Positions 22,327 through 32,758 of a stretch of DNA of 35,348 bases are shown here, one piece after another. The stretch comes from an uncultured Arenicella sp. (lineage in GTDB: Bacteria; Pseudomonadota; Gammaproteobacteria; Arenicellales; Arenicellaceae), in assembly GCA_905479805.1 (NCBI GenBank), contig CAJQNY010000018.1, forward strand, positions 1 through 35,348. The letters run 5' to 3'. The position numbers and the translations under genes were made by a program. Each line of letters opens with the position of its first letter. Position 1 is the stretch's first letter. Under the pieces are notes generated by a model. That model was not told where the DNA came from. It ran no database searches and worked only from the letters and a program-made list of their open reading frames with translations.

Positions 22327-23004
22327 CTACGATTGCGGCAACAGGCGCGATAAGCAAATGCCGGCCATTGTGCCAAGCCGATTTAAATGAGCGGTACCTA
22401 ATTCATTGGTGTATCGATCTTTATCTATCGATCCGAGACCCAATATTCCAATAATTGTTCTTGTAGACCCAGCTCCATTTTGACCATCATACATGGGGAT
22501 CAATGCGGCTGACTGGATGTCACCACTAAAGAATAAGTTAGAAATATTTTCTGGCCAACGGTTGTCACAAACGGCTACTCCATTACTCAGTCTACGAAAA
22601 GCATCCTCATAGCCAATGTTATCGTCAGGCCTAAGTTGTACGGCTTGTGCGGTTTTAAAGCTGACCTCGTTTATATCGAATGTGGTCCTAAGAGATTTAG
22701 GAAATTCACTGGCGAATTCAGATAAATTTGTAAAACCGATTAATTGACAAATGATTGCAGTAAAACTGTCACTAATTTGCTCATTCTCGCGAGCGACCTC
22801 AATAAGCTCAGATTGCGCGGATTTGAAACTTTGTAATCGTCCTTTTAGAATATTAATTTGGCGCTCAAGAAGCGATGCCGTGCCACGGTTGTCGCTTAAG
22901 GTAATCATCTCCAGCAACTCGGGCTGTTCCTGAAAGATATCTGGATTATCTTTAATTAGATCTATCAAATCAGAATTTGTTTTATCTTTGGCTGTATTTT
23001 CCAT
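22327..23004 (-). CDS. DUF484 family protein
   Basis: DLIKDNPDIFQEQPELLEMITLSDNRGTASLLERQINILKGRLQSF; lies between dapF and xerC as in many gammaproteobacteria. Confidence 0.92.
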   Translation of the reverse strand: MENTAKDKTNSDLIDLIKDNPDIFQEQPELLEMITLSDNRGTASLLERQINILKGRLQSFKSAQSELIEVARENEQISDSFTAIICQLIGFTNLSEFASEFPKSLRTTFDINEVSFKTAQAVQLRPDDNIGYEDAFRRLSNGVAVCDNRWPENISNLFFSGDIQSAALIPMYDGQNGAGSTRTIIGILGLGSIDKDRYTNELGTAHLNRLGTMAGICLSRLLPQS

Positions 23005-23045
23005 AAGTCTAATTATTTATATTTAAATGGAATGAAGGAACGGTG

Positions 23046-23879
23046 TTAGATTTCTAGAATGCCAGAAAAAACCGTCGCAGTTGGGCCTGACATCATGACG
23101 GGTTCTCCATCCCCTTTCCAGTCTATTTCTAAATTGCCTCCTGGAAGTTTGACGCAAACCGTGTCATTCAACTGGCCTAATGAAATGCCACTTACGACTG
23201 CTGCGCAGGCGCCACTGCCACACGCAATTGTTTCTCCTACGCCTCTTTCGAAAACTCTAAGTTTGACGGTATCGCGATTGATTATTTGCATGAAACTAAT
23301 ATTGGCGCGTTCAGGGAATATTGGGTGTGATTCTAAACACGGGCCTAATGTTTCGATTGGAGCGGTATCCACATCGGCTACGCGCATCACCGCGTGTGGA
23401 TTGCCAATAGACAGGGCTGAAAATGCGACAGCCTTGGACTCAATAGTAAGTTGGTATTCATCTTGGAGGATATCAGCATCCAGAGGAATTGCAGGAGGAT
23501 CAAAGTTTGGGATACCCATGTTTACTGTCACAAATCCAGTACTCGCGTTGTGATGTAGGTCCATCTCCCCTGTCATTGTTTCAACTTTGATTGCGGATTT
23601 TCTACTCAAACCTTGTTGGTATACAAATGCCGCAATGCATCGAGCGCCATTGCCACATTGGCCAACTTCACTGCCGTCGGCATTAATGATCCGGTATTTG
23701 AAATCTATTTCGGAGCGTGGAGATAGCTCAACAATCAATATTTGGTCACAACCAACTCCAAAATTCCGATCAGAAATTCTGCTAGCGAGACCTTTTGTTA
23801 ATGCAAAGGAATTTTCGGTAAAGTCAAAGACAACGAAGTCGTTTCCTAGGCCATGCATTTTTGTAAATGGAAATTTCAC
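23046..23879 (-). CDS. dapF: Diaminopimelate epimerase
   Basis: FTKMHGLGNDFVVFD, NADGSEVGQCGNGARC, GVGETIACGSGACA. GTG at 23879 (VKFPFTKMHG) is the likely start; the listed ORF extends to 23996. Confidence 0.96.
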   Translation of the reverse strand: MKFPFTKMHGLGNDFVVFDFTENSFALTKGLASRISDRNFGVGCDQILIVELSPRSEIDFKYRIINADGSEVGQCGNGARCIAAFVYQQGLSRKSAIKVETMTGEMDLHHNASTGFVTVNMGIPNFDPPAIPLDADILQDEYQLTIESKAVAFSALSIGNPHAVMRVADVDTAPIETLGPCLESHPIFPERANISFMQIINRDTVKLRVFERGVGETIACGSGACAAVVSGISLGQLNDTVCVKLPGGNLEIDWKGDGEPVMMSGPTATVFSGILEI

Positions 23880-23998
23880 GTTTTGAACTCGAGGTAAGAT
23901 GAGAAGGTTTTTGAACACTACAGCGGTATTTAACCATATAATCACATTCAAACATGAGCAATCTTTGATGAATTTAAACGCTTTATTATGGAGCAATA

Positions 23999-24640
23999 GT
24001 GACCGTTAATTTGCAAGGCATTCAAACTGTTCTTCTGGATATGGACGGTACCCTATTAGACTTACATTTTGATAACTATTTTTGGCAAACTTATGTCTAT
24101 CAAGTTTATTCAGATAAACACCAAATCGAGTTCTCGGAGACTAAACACCTCTTAGACCCAGAGTTCACCTCTCGTAGAGGAACATTAGATTGGTATAGCG
24201 TAAATTTCTGGAGCGAAAAATTGGGCTTGGATATAATGGATCTAAAAAGGCAGGTGGTCGATAAGATCGCCTATAGGCCGCAAGCTAAGGAGTTTCTGCA
24301 ACGATGTGGCGAAGAGATTCCGGATGTGCGCCTGATTACCAATGGGCATCGCCGAGTATTAGACTTGAAGTTAGAGTACACCCAGTTAGATCAGTACTTT
24401 GATAGTATGATTTGCTCTCACGAGCTTGGTGCGCCAAAAGAACAGCAACGTTTCTGGCAGGAACTCCAAGCTCTTCAAGGTTTTGATCCAGAGACTACAA
24501 TTTTTATTGATGACAGTGAGGCGGTTCTTGACTCCGCTTATCAGTTCGGTATCAAGCATCTTTACAATATTGCACGGCCTGATTCCAATTTGGACCGCGA
24601 GAGGCAGAGTAAATATAAATTATTAGAAGCCTTTATATAA
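23999..24640 (+). CDS. yrfG: HAD-superfamily hydrolase, YrfG-like (GMP/IMP nucleotidase)
   Basis: VLLDMDGTLLDLHFDNYFWQTYV, LDWYSVNFWSEKLGLDI, PKEQQRFWQEL, TIFIDDSEAVLDSAYQFGI; GTG start. Confidence 0.85.
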   Translation: MTVNLQGIQTVLLDMDGTLLDLHFDNYFWQTYVYQVYSDKHQIEFSETKHLLDPEFTSRRGTLDWYSVNFWSEKLGLDIMDLKRQVVDKIAYRPQAKEFLQRCGEEIPDVRLITNGHRRVLDLKLEYTQLDQYFDSMICSHELGAPKEQQRFWQELQALQGFDPETTIFIDDSEAVLDSAYQFGIKHLYNIARPDSNLDRERQSKYKLLEAFI

Positions 24641-24667
24641 TCTAAACCTAGACATAGCTATTAAGAA

Positions 24668-25324
24668 TTAGCGACTGAATTTACCCAGCTCTAAAAAGTG
24701 TTTTACTTGCTTTATGACAGTAGGACTTAACATCATAAACGTGTGGCTTACAGAAAGAGTAATATGATCTTTCATTCCTTCGACCTGTGTGCTTTCTACC
24801 GATACTTTGCCATCGTCATCACCCCTGATAAATATTGAATAAGCTGGGCTAAGACTACGTTTACCAGCAATAACACCCAGATTAAAATTAACTGCACCGA
24901 GGGTGTTCGGTGCGCTTTTAGGATCTGTTCCTAACTGATTGCCGGCAGGGCCATTGATTCGACTGAACAATGGAATTCTTGAGAATACATCAACTAATTC
25001 GCTGCCTTTATTCGGAGGACCAAGCATCACGACATTGCCTATATTTGAAATAGTGTTTCGTTGTAAATATTGACGGATTAATATTCCGCCTAAAGAGTGA
25101 GTAACAAAATGAATGGTATCGGTGGACTTTGTTTGTTTAAGGGCTGCGCTAATTGCTATTTCAGCTAAGCTTTCGATATCAAACTTACGTGAAGGATAAG
25201 TGAGGTTAATGACTTTATATTTTTGGCGTAAGGCCCGCTCCAAAATATACATAGCTCGTGCGCTTCGCGCTAAGCCATGCAGCAATATAACAACGTCCCG
25301 TTTGTTAGGTTTGCTCACACTCAT
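24668..25324 (-). CDS. Alpha/beta hydrolase (lipase/PGAP1-like)
   Basis: [34 protein letters not shown] nucleophile elbow (GHSLG-like), [11 protein letters not shown]. Confidence 0.88.
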   Translation of the reverse strand: MSVSKPNKRDVVILLHGLARSARAMYILERALRQKYKVINLTYPSRKFDIESLAEIAISAALKQTKSTDTIHFVTHSLGGILIRQYLQRNTISNIGNVVMLGPPNKGSELVDVFSRIPLFSRINGPAGNQLGTDPKSAPNTLGAVNFNLGVIAGKRSLSPAYSIFIRGDDDGKVSVESTQVEGMKDHITLSVSHTFMMLSPTVIKQVKHFLELGKFSR

Positions 25325-25327
25325 TGT

Positions 25328-27505
25328 TTAGTTAAGTAGACTTAAATTGGCGTAAGCCAGTACCAGCCATTTACTGCCAACGTCAGCAAAATTAATTTGG
25401 ATTCTTGCATACTCTCCTTGTCCTTCTAAGTTCACCACAACACCATCGCCGAACTTCGGGTGACTTACGTTGGCTCCTACAGATACTCCGCTTTCATGGG
25501 TGCTTTGATCATCTACCCATGCCGAATGTTCACGGCGTGGAGCAGCATAGGTGGTCTTCGGTTTGGCTCGAATTTCAACCAATAGCTCACTAGGAATCTC
25601 GCCTAAGAAACGTGATGGTGACGTGTATTTTTCTGACCCATAAAGACGACGCAATTCGGCATGACTTAACCATAGCTGCTTCATGGCGCGGGTCATTCCT
25701 ACGTAGCAAAGACGCCTTTCTTCCTCGAGCCTACCACTGCCTTCTTCGAGTGATCGTTGATGCGGGAATAAGCCCTCTTCCAATCCAGTAAGAAAGACCA
25801 TTGGAAATTCTAAACCCTTGGCAGTATGTAAGCTCATGAGTTGCACACAATCTTCCCATTCCTCAGCTTGGCCTTCTCCAGCTTCTAGCGCGGCATGTGC
25901 TAAAAACGAGGATAGCGGAGGTAGATCATCGTCAGTCTCGTCTATTTCATAGCCCCGAGCTGCAGTGATTAATTCTTGTAAATTCTCAACACGGGCTTGT
26001 CCTTTCTCGCCTTTTTCTTTTTTGAAATGGTCGATGAGTTTGCTTAAGTCCAGCATGATTTCTATCTGCTGAAATAAATCTTGATCTGCTATCTGTTGGG
26101 ATATCTCTTGAATCAGGTTAACGAATAACGCGAGTGCTGATTGTGCTCGATTAGTGAGTTGTTGTGTGGCAAGCAATTGATTGCTCGCGTCCCACATGGA
26201 GAGCTGATTCTGACGAGCAAATTCACGAACCTGATCAATGGTTTTATTTCCTATCCCCCGCGTTGGCGTGTTTACGATACGTTCAAAAGATGGGTCATCT
26301 TCCCGTCTTGTACATAAGCGCAAATATGCAAGTGCATCTTTGATCTCCGCGCGTTCGAAGAAACGCAGTCCGCCATAAACACGATAAGGCATACCCCGGT
26401 TTAACAAAACCTCTTCAAATACTCGTGATTGCGCATTCGACCGATAAAGAATAGCTACTTCGGAGCGCATGCCACCGTCATGAACCCAGTTTTGTATTTG
26501 GTCAATTATAAATCGCGCTTCGTCTTGCTCGTTATAGGCGGTGTATACTTTTACTGGCTCGCCCTCTTCGCCTGCTGTCCACAGGTTTTTACCTAATCGA
26601 GAGCCATTGTTCTTGATGACGGCGTTTGCAGCATCTAGGATGTGGGTAGTCGAACGATAGTTTTGTTCTAAGCGAATGGTTTTTGTATTTGGAAAGTCCT
26701 GCTCGAATTGCAGAATGTTTTCGACCTTAGCACCTCGCCAACCGTAAATCGATTGGTCATCATCGCCCACCGCAAACAAATTGTGTGACTTTTGTACAAG
26801 CAATCTTAACCATGCGTATTGAATGGAGTTAGTGTCTTGAAACTCGTCGACCAGCACATGTTGAAAGCGGGTTTGATAGCGTTCTCGTAATACTTCGTTG
26901 TTCTTAAGAAGTTCGTATGCTCTGAGTAAAAGCTCAGAGAAATCAATTAGGCCAAACCGTTGACACAGTTCTTCATAGTGACTGTATACCGCTAACAATG
27001 TTTGTTGTTGTGCATCATTGCTGGGTGGGACTTGGTTTGCTCGACGTCCTTCCTCTTTATGATTGCTAATAAACCATTGCAACTGCCTGGGCGGCCAATA
27101 AGCCTCATCTAAGGCCATCTCCTTTAAGCAGCGTTTAACCATTCTTAACTGATCGTCGCTGTCTAATATTTGAAATGCTTGAGGTAAATTAGCTTCTTTG
27201 TAATGCTGGCGTAAAAGCCTATGAGCGAGACTGTGAAAAGTGCCGATCCACATACCCCCCATTGGAATTCCGAGAATGTCCTCTATGCGGTTACGCATTT
27301 CCTTACTGGCTTTATTGGTAAATGTAACCGCTAAAATGGATAGCGGTGAAATTTGATGAGCTTCAACTAAGTAAGCAATTCGAGAAGTCAGTACGCGAGT
27401 TTTGCCACTGCCTGCGCCTGCTAATACGAGCATGGGGCTGGGCGCCGCCGCTACAGCCTCGCGCTGCGCGCTGTTTAACTCATCAAAAATATGAGAAATA
27501 TCCAT
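25328..27505 (-). CDS. uvrD: DNA helicase II UvrD
   Basis: LNSAQREAVAAAPSPMLVLAGAGSGKTRVLTSRIAYL, DEFQDTNSIQYAWLRLL, GDDDQSIYGWRGA, LMSLHTAKGLEFPMVFLTGLEEGLFPHQRS. Confidence 0.97.
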   Translation of the reverse strand: MDISHIFDELNSAQREAVAAAPSPMLVLAGAGSGKTRVLTSRIAYLVEAHQISPLSILAVTFTNKASKEMRNRIEDILGIPMGGMWIGTFHSLAHRLLRQHYKEANLPQAFQILDSDDQLRMVKRCLKEMALDEAYWPPRQLQWFISNHKEEGRRANQVPPSNDAQQQTLLAVYSHYEELCQRFGLIDFSELLLRAYELLKNNEVLRERYQTRFQHVLVDEFQDTNSIQYAWLRLLVQKSHNLFAVGDDDQSIYGWRGAKVENILQFEQDFPNTKTIRLEQNYRSTTHILDAANAVIKNNGSRLGKNLWTAGEEGEPVKVYTAYNEQDEARFIIDQIQNWVHDGGMRSEVAILYRSNAQSRVFEEVLLNRGMPYRVYGGLRFFERAEIKDALAYLRLCTRREDDPSFERIVNTPTRGIGNKTIDQVREFARQNQLSMWDASNQLLATQQLTNRAQSALALFVNLIQEISQQIADQDLFQQIEIMLDLSKLIDHFKKEKGEKGQARVENLQELITAARGYEIDETDDDLPPLSSFLAHAALEAGEGQAEEWEDCVQLMSLHTAKGLEFPMVFLTGLEEGLFPHQRSLEEGSGRLEEERRLCYVGMTRAMKQLWLSHAELRRLYGSEKYTSPSRFLGEIPSELLVEIRAKPKTTYAAPRREHSAWVDDQSTHESGVSVGANVSHPKFGDGVVVNLEGQGEYARIQINFADVGSKWLVLAYANLSLLN

Positions 27506-27521
27506 ACTTAAATAAACCTTC

Positions 27522-29357
27522 TTATTCGACGGTTACTGATTTGGCTAGGTTACGTGGCTTATCGATGTCGGTACCCTTAAGTAGCGCAACATGATAGGAG
27601 AGCAACTGGAGCGGAATCGTATAGATTATTGGAGCGATATAGTTATTTACAGGCGCGACGTGGAGTACGTGGGTATCGTCATCAGAATGGATTCCAGAAT
27701 CAATGTCTGCGAACACAAATAAGCGTCCACCACGGGCTCGAACTTCTTCTAAGTTAGACTTGAGCTTTCCGAGAAGCTCATTGTTAGGAGCTACCGCTAC
27801 GACAGGCATATCAGCATCTACCAGAGCAAGAGGGCCGTGTTTCAACTCACCAGCGGCATAGGCTTCCGCATGGATGTAAGATATTTCTTTAAGTTTTAGT
27901 GCGCCTTCTACTGCAATTGGATAGTGAGCGCCGCGACCCAGAAATAGTGTGTGTTGGCGGTCAGCGAAGTGTTTTGACATGGCGATTATGTCGTCTTCTA
28001 GACCGAGCGCATGTTCAATCTGTGAAGGTAGGCTTCTTAATTCAAGAACTATTTCATGCTCAATTTTGTCTCCCTCTGCGCTCAAATTTAAAGCACGACG
28101 ACGTAGGCAAATTGCCAACATGAGTAATGTGACTAATTGGGTAGTAAAAGCTTTAGTTGACGCGACGCCAATTTCCCGTCCAGCGTGGGTAAAAATGGTT
28201 AAATCGCTGGCACGAGCCAATGAGCTTTCAGGCGCGTTGCAGATACATAAGGTATTGCTATAGCCCAGACCTTTGGCCATTTCAAGTGCAGCCATCGTAT
28301 CAAGGGTTTCACCTGATTGGGAGATAGTTACAAATAGGGTGCCGTCATTAACCACATGTTTTCGGTACCTGTATTCACTCGCAATCTCAACATCGCAACG
28401 AATACCAAATTCTTCAAACCAGTAACGCGCAACACAGGCTGCGTTATAGCTAGTTCCGCAGGCGATAATTTTGATTTCTCTCGCAGCGTCGAAAATTTCT
28501 TTTGCGTTTTCACCAAAAGGAATTTCTAGGACACTATTTGCCCCTAATCGTCCTTCAAGAGTTTCGGTAATCGCACGAGTTTGTTCATGAATTTCTTTTT
28601 TCATGAAATGGGCGTAACCGTCTAACGATGTTTCATCATCGCTTAAGCTGCTGACTAGAACCTTTCTCTGAACCGGTTTTCGATCACGATCATATATATC
28701 GACGGTCGTTCCTGTGACGTCAGCAATATCTCCGTCTTCCAAAACCATATATTGCTTGGCAACAGGTATCAAGGCTGACATGTCAGAAGCGATAAAATTT
28801 TCGTCTTCTCCAAGCCCTATTAATAACGGTGATCCGTTACGTGCAGCGATGATTCGTGAAGTATCTTGCTTAGACACTACCCCCAATCCGTAAGCGCCGT
28901 TTAATTCATCGACAGTGTTTTGGACAGCACATAAGAGATCAGCCCCATTTTGCATATGGTGATCAATCTGATGAACGATAACTTCGGTATCGGTTTCTGA
29001 GCTAAATGGAAAGCCCATCTCCTTTTGCGATTGCCTTAAACTTTCATGATTTTCGATAATGCCATTATGAACCACTGCAACTTGGTGAGAACTCGTGTGT
29101 GGGTGTGCATTATTCTCTGCTGGACGACCATGCGTCGCCCAACGAGTGTGGGCAATGCCTAGATGTCCATGAATATCACTGCAAATTTTCTCTAAGGCGA
29201 CCACGCGACCAACACTTCGACGAAGATCTAACTCTCCATCAGAGTCTATAACGGCTAAACCTGCCGAATCGTACCCTCGGTATTCTAGTCTTTTTAAGCC
29301 ATCAATTAATACAGAAGTTATATCGCGATTCGCGATTGCGCCTATTATTCCACACAT
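27522..29357 (-). CDS. glmS: Glutamine-fructose-6-phosphate aminotransferase (isomerizing)
   Basis: MCGIIGAIANRDITSVLIDGLKRLEYRGYDSAGLAV starting at ATG 29357, ending LLKGTDIDKPRNLAKSVTVE. The ORF upstream of 29357 overlaps glmU out of frame. Confidence 0.98.
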   Translation of the reverse strand: MCGIIGAIANRDITSVLIDGLKRLEYRGYDSAGLAVIDSDGELDLRRSVGRVVALEKICSDIHGHLGIAHTRWATHGRPAENNAHPHTSSHQVAVVHNGIIENHESLRQSQKEMGFPFSSETDTEVIVHQIDHHMQNGADLLCAVQNTVDELNGAYGLGVVSKQDTSRIIAARNGSPLLIGLGEDENFIASDMSALIPVAKQYMVLEDGDIADVTGTTVDIYDRDRKPVQRKVLVSSLSDDETSLDGYAHFMKKEIHEQTRAITETLEGRLGANSVLEIPFGENAKEIFDAAREIKIIACGTSYNAACVARYWFEEFGIRCDVEIASEYRYRKHVVNDGTLFVTISQSGETLDTMAALEMAKGLGYSNTLCICNAPESSLARASDLTIFTHAGREIGVASTKAFTTQLVTLLMLAICLRRRALNLSAEGDKIEHEIVLELRSLPSQIEHALGLEDDIIAMSKHFADRQHTLFLGRGAHYPIAVEGALKLKEISYIHAEAYAAGELKHGPLALVDADMPVVAVAPNNELLGKLKSNLEEVRARGGRLFVFADIDSGIHSDDDTHVLHVAPVNNYIAPIIYTIPLQLLSYHVALLKGTDIDKPRNLAKSVTVE

Positions 29358-29367
29358 GGGTGATAAC

Positions 29368-30741
29368 CTATTTTCCCTTTTCTGGCCGTTGCCAGCCTTG
29401 AATCTTTCTTTGTCTTGCTCTACTAATCGCGAGAGCTTGCGCTTCAACATCACTTGTAATTGTTGAACCAGCTCCAATTGTTGCTCCGTCGCCGATAACG
29501 ACGGGGGCAACTAACTGACTGTTTGATCCCACAAAAACATCTCTGCCGATATCAGTTTTATGTTTGTCCGCTCCGTCGTAATTACAAGTAATAACCCCTG
29601 CTCCAATATTGGTATCTTGCCCTACGGTGGCATCACCTACGTAACTAAGATGGTTTACCTTAGCACCAGCCTCGAGCCGAGCATTTTTAGTTTCGACAAA
29701 ATTACCGATTTTTACTTTATGCAAAAGCTCAGTGCCGGGGCGTAACCGAGCGAAGGGACCTATGTTAACTTGTTCATGAATTGATGAGGATTCGATGACA
29801 GAGTTAGCGTGGATAGTTGTTCCATTGCCAATAGTGCTTGCGCTTATCATGCAGTTTGGACCAATGTTAACATTACTACCTATTTTACTGGGGCCTACGA
29901 TGACGGTATTAATATCGATGGTTGTATCAGGCCCGATTTCAACTTCACCTCGAATGTCTATACGTGCGGGGTCCATCAGCGTCACCCCTTCGGCCATCAA
30001 CTCTTCGGCACGCTTGTATTGATAGTGGCGCTCTACTATGGCCAGCTGCGATCGGGTGTTTATTCCATCTACTTCGCCAGCGTTTGTGGGTTGGCAGGCC
30101 GTAATTGGGTTTCCTTCGGCATAGGCGATTTCCACAATATCAGTGAGGTAATATTCTTTTTGAGTATTGTCATTGCCTACCTTATCTAGCCAACGCTTTA
30201 AATCATTGCCACGAGCACACATGATTCCGGAGTTAATTTCATTAATGTTACGTTGGCTAGCTGACGCATCTTTGTGTTCAATTATTCCACAAACGCCATC
30301 GCTTGCATCGCGGATAATCCTACCTAGCCCAGATGGATCTGCAATTTGCGCTGTTAGCAATGCCAGTGGAAACGCGCTCATCGCATCATTGAGGAGGTTT
30401 AGGGTATCACTTCGAATTAAAGGAACATCAGCCGTTAACATTAAAACATTGCTGTCTTCACTCACTAGCGGTAGGACTTGAAGGACAGCGTGTCCCGTTC
30501 CAAGCTGCTCATTTTGTTCTACCCAATTAATGGGGATATCCCCAAATTCATTGATGACCAGCTCTTTACCATGGCCAACAACGACATGAATCTTTTGTGG
30601 CGAAAGCTGGTTTGCTGCGTTGAGGACGTGGCCGAGCAACGAGGTTCCAGCTATCTTATGAAGGACCTTGGGTACCGAAGATTTCATCCGGCTACCCTTG
30701 CCCGCGGCCAAGATAATAATTTCCAATGGTTTAATTGACAT
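29368..30741 (-). CDS. glmU: Bifunctional UDP-N-acetylglucosamine pyrophosphorylase / glucosamine-1-phosphate N-acetyltransferase
   Basis: IIILAAGKGSRMKSSVPKVLHKIAG and left-handed beta-helix hexapeptides (IGPDTTIDINTVIVGPSKIGSNVNIGPNC). ATG at 30741; alternative TTG at 30750. Confidence 0.98.
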   Translation of the reverse strand: MSIKPLEIIILAAGKGSRMKSSVPKVLHKIAGTSLLGHVLNAANQLSPQKIHVVVGHGKELVINEFGDIPINWVEQNEQLGTGHAVLQVLPLVSEDSNVLMLTADVPLIRSDTLNLLNDAMSAFPLALLTAQIADPSGLGRIIRDASDGVCGIIEHKDASASQRNINEINSGIMCARGNDLKRWLDKVGNDNTQKEYYLTDIVEIAYAEGNPITACQPTNAGEVDGINTRSQLAIVERHYQYKRAEELMAEGVTLMDPARIDIRGEVEIGPDTTIDINTVIVGPSKIGSNVNIGPNCMISASTIGNGTTIHANSVIESSSIHEQVNIGPFARLRPGTELLHKVKIGNFVETKNARLEAGAKVNHLSYVGDATVGQDTNIGAGVITCNYDGADKHKTDIGRDVFVGSNSQLVAPVVIGDGATIGAGSTITSDVEAQALAISRARQRKIQGWQRPEKGK

Positions 30742-30858
30742 ATGATCCAAAAAAGAGAAATTGTGAGATTAGCTTATCATTCAAAATAGATAGCAATTAA
30801 TAGTCTAATTCTACCAAACTAAATGATTTTCAGTGGGCATTTATACACGCTGACAAAA

Positions 30859-30889
30859 TTAACATTGAGTTAACATCAGAGGCTATAAT
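30859..30889 (+). promoter_or_regulatory. Candidate pdxA promoter, very close to the start codon
   Basis: TATAAT at 30884-30889 with TTAACA at 30859-30864 (19-nt spacer); pdxA ATG at 30898. Confidence 0.5.
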
Positions 30890-30897
30890 TCGCATCT

Positions 30898-31887
30898 ATG
30901 AACCCCATTATCTACACGATTGGAGAGCCGGCCGGAATAGGCGCTGACATTATTCTTCAGCTAGCGAGCGAGCAATCGCTGATAGATGTGATTTGCCTGG
31001 GAGATATTAATCTTCTCAAACAGAGATCTGAAGATTTGGGTATAGATATCCGTTTTGTAAACTACCCAGATATGTCAACCAATCAAAGGGAGTTGGCTGT
31101 TTGGCACCACCCCATGGAACAACTCGATTTCAGTGATGGCCCGACTGAGAAGAATGCATGGGCTGTGCTCAGTTTGCTGGATTTGGCAGTTGAAGGATGT
31201 CTTAGCGGTGAGTTTTCTGCGATGGTAACAGGACCGCTACACAAAGGAATTATTAATGATGCTGGGATACCTTTTTCTGGCCATACAGAATATTTGGCGA
31301 ATAAGACTAACTCGGAATTGCCAGTTATGTTGTTAGCTTCTGATGATTTGAAGGTGGCTTTGCTAACAACGCATCTACCGCTTAAAGACGTCAGTGACAG
31401 TATTACTCAAGAGTTGATTATTAAAATCACCACCATCATTGATCGAGACCTAAAGACCAAGTACGGAATAGATAATGCTAGGATTCTGGTATGTGGCTTG
31501 AATCCTCATGCTGGTGAGGGTGGGCACCTGGGAATGGAAGAGATTGAAACGATTATTCCTGCATTAGAATCACTTAGAAAACTGGGAGTAAATGTTATCG
31601 GTCCATTACCTGCGGACACCCTATTTACTGAAAAATATTTGGCGGATGCAGATGTTGTTCTTGCGATGTACCATGACCAAGGCCTGCCAGTACTTAAAGC
31701 AAAATCCTTTGGTAACGCTGCTAATATAACGTTGGGTTTGCCCATTATCCGGACTTCAGTAGATCATGGTACGGCGTGTGATATTGCTGGGACTGGTTTG
31801 GCTGATGTGGGTAGTTTAGTTGCGGCGATGGCCGCCGCTCGAAAAATGGCATCGCTCGCATCGAAAAACGATAGGATAGCAAAGTGA
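30898..31887 (+). CDS. pdxA: 4-hydroxythreonine-4-phosphate dehydrogenase
   Basis: PIIYTIGEPAGIGADIILQLA, TGPLHKGIINDAGIPFSGHTEYLA, GLNPHAGEGGHLGMEE, AMYHDQGLPVLKAKSFG. Confidence 0.97.
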   Translation: MNPIIYTIGEPAGIGADIILQLASEQSLIDVICLGDINLLKQRSEDLGIDIRFVNYPDMSTNQRELAVWHHPMEQLDFSDGPTEKNAWAVLSLLDLAVEGCLSGEFSAMVTGPLHKGIINDAGIPFSGHTEYLANKTNSELPVMLLASDDLKVALLTTHLPLKDVSDSITQELIIKITTIIDRDLKTKYGIDNARILVCGLNPHAGEGGHLGMEEIETIIPALESLRKLGVNVIGPLPADTLFTEKYLADADVVLAMYHDQGLPVLKAKSFGNAANITLGLPIIRTSVDHGTACDIAGTGLADVGSLVAAMAAARKMASLASKNDRIAK

Positions 31888-32705
31888 GCGATAACATAAA
31901 TTTTGCTGCGCCACGTAAGACGTTGGGTCAAAATTTTCTTCAAGACCCAAACATCATAAGAAAAATAGTCTCGATGCTGGCCATTAAGACTGATGATTGT
32001 GTCGTGGAGATTGGTCCAGGTAGGGGGGCGCTCACCGAACTGATCTTGCCATTGGCTGGGCAAACACACTTGATAGAGTTCGATCGGGATCTAGCGGCTT
32101 ATTGGCGACAGCGCAGCGATACCGCTATTGGCATGCATGTGTATGAGGCGGACATCTTAAAGTTTGATTTGCATGAGCTACTGCAAACAGCCAATTTGGG
32201 TGATCAACCAAAGATAAAGGTTATTGGTAATTTGCCGTATAACATCTCTAGCCCTGTGCTATTTCATTTAATGGAATATGCCGATGCTATCACTATGCAG
32301 GTCGTCATGTTGCAGAAGGAAGTCGTGCAGCGCATGAGTGCAGAGCCTGGGAGCAAGCAATTTGGTCGTTTGTCAGTGATGCTTCAATATCGATATCAGA
32401 TTGAATATTTGTTTACCGTGCCGCCAAGCGCCTTTTTTCCACCGCCCAAAGTTGAATCAGCGATCGCAAGGTTAACTCCACGAGAAAGCATACCGATCAA
32501 AGTGATTAGTCATCGTGATTTCTCTTTTATTGTCAAACAGTCTTTTTCACAGCGACGAAAAACATTGCGGAATACTCTAAAAGGCCATTTAAGTTCTGAA
32601 CAAATAGCGAGCCTTGAAATCGATGCATCGGACAGAGCCGAAGCATTAAGCGTGCAAGATTTTGTTAGATTGGCCAACTTATATTCTGATATTCGAGGTA
32701 GTTGA
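31884..32705 (+). CDS. rsmA: 16S rRNA (adenine1518/1519-N6)-dimethyltransferase RsmA (KsgA)
   Basis: RKTLGQNFLQDPNIIRKIV, VVEIGPGRGALTE, VIGNLPYNISSPVLFHL, FSQRRKTLRNTLKG. GTG start overlaps the pdxA stop (GTGA). Confidence 0.98.
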   Translation: MSDNINFAAPRKTLGQNFLQDPNIIRKIVSMLAIKTDDCVVEIGPGRGALTELILPLAGQTHLIEFDRDLAAYWRQRSDTAIGMHVYEADILKFDLHELLQTANLGDQPKIKVIGNLPYNISSPVLFHLMEYADAITMQVVMLQKEVVQRMSAEPGSKQFGRLSVMLQYRYQIEYLFTVPPSAFFPPPKVESAIARLTPRESIPIKVISHRDFSFIVKQSFSQRRKTLRNTLKGHLSSEQIASLEIDASDRAEALSVQDFVRLANLYSDIRGS

Positions 32706-32758
32706 GGTGAGAATCTGTTTCTTAAGGTGGTTCAAGCTATATTCGCCACTGTGATCTC

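Noticed and set aside
27478-27525. glmS ribozyme or other riboswitch around glmS
   Set aside because: glmU ends only 10 bp before the glmS start codon, leaving no leader long enough for a glmS ribozyme.
27346-30738. Plus-strand ORFs over uvrD, glmS and glmU (for example 27899-28123, 29809-30189)
   Set aside because: Fully antisense to well-conserved CDSs with no recognisable domains; the 27346-27594 ORF ending is just the complement of the glmS C-terminus.
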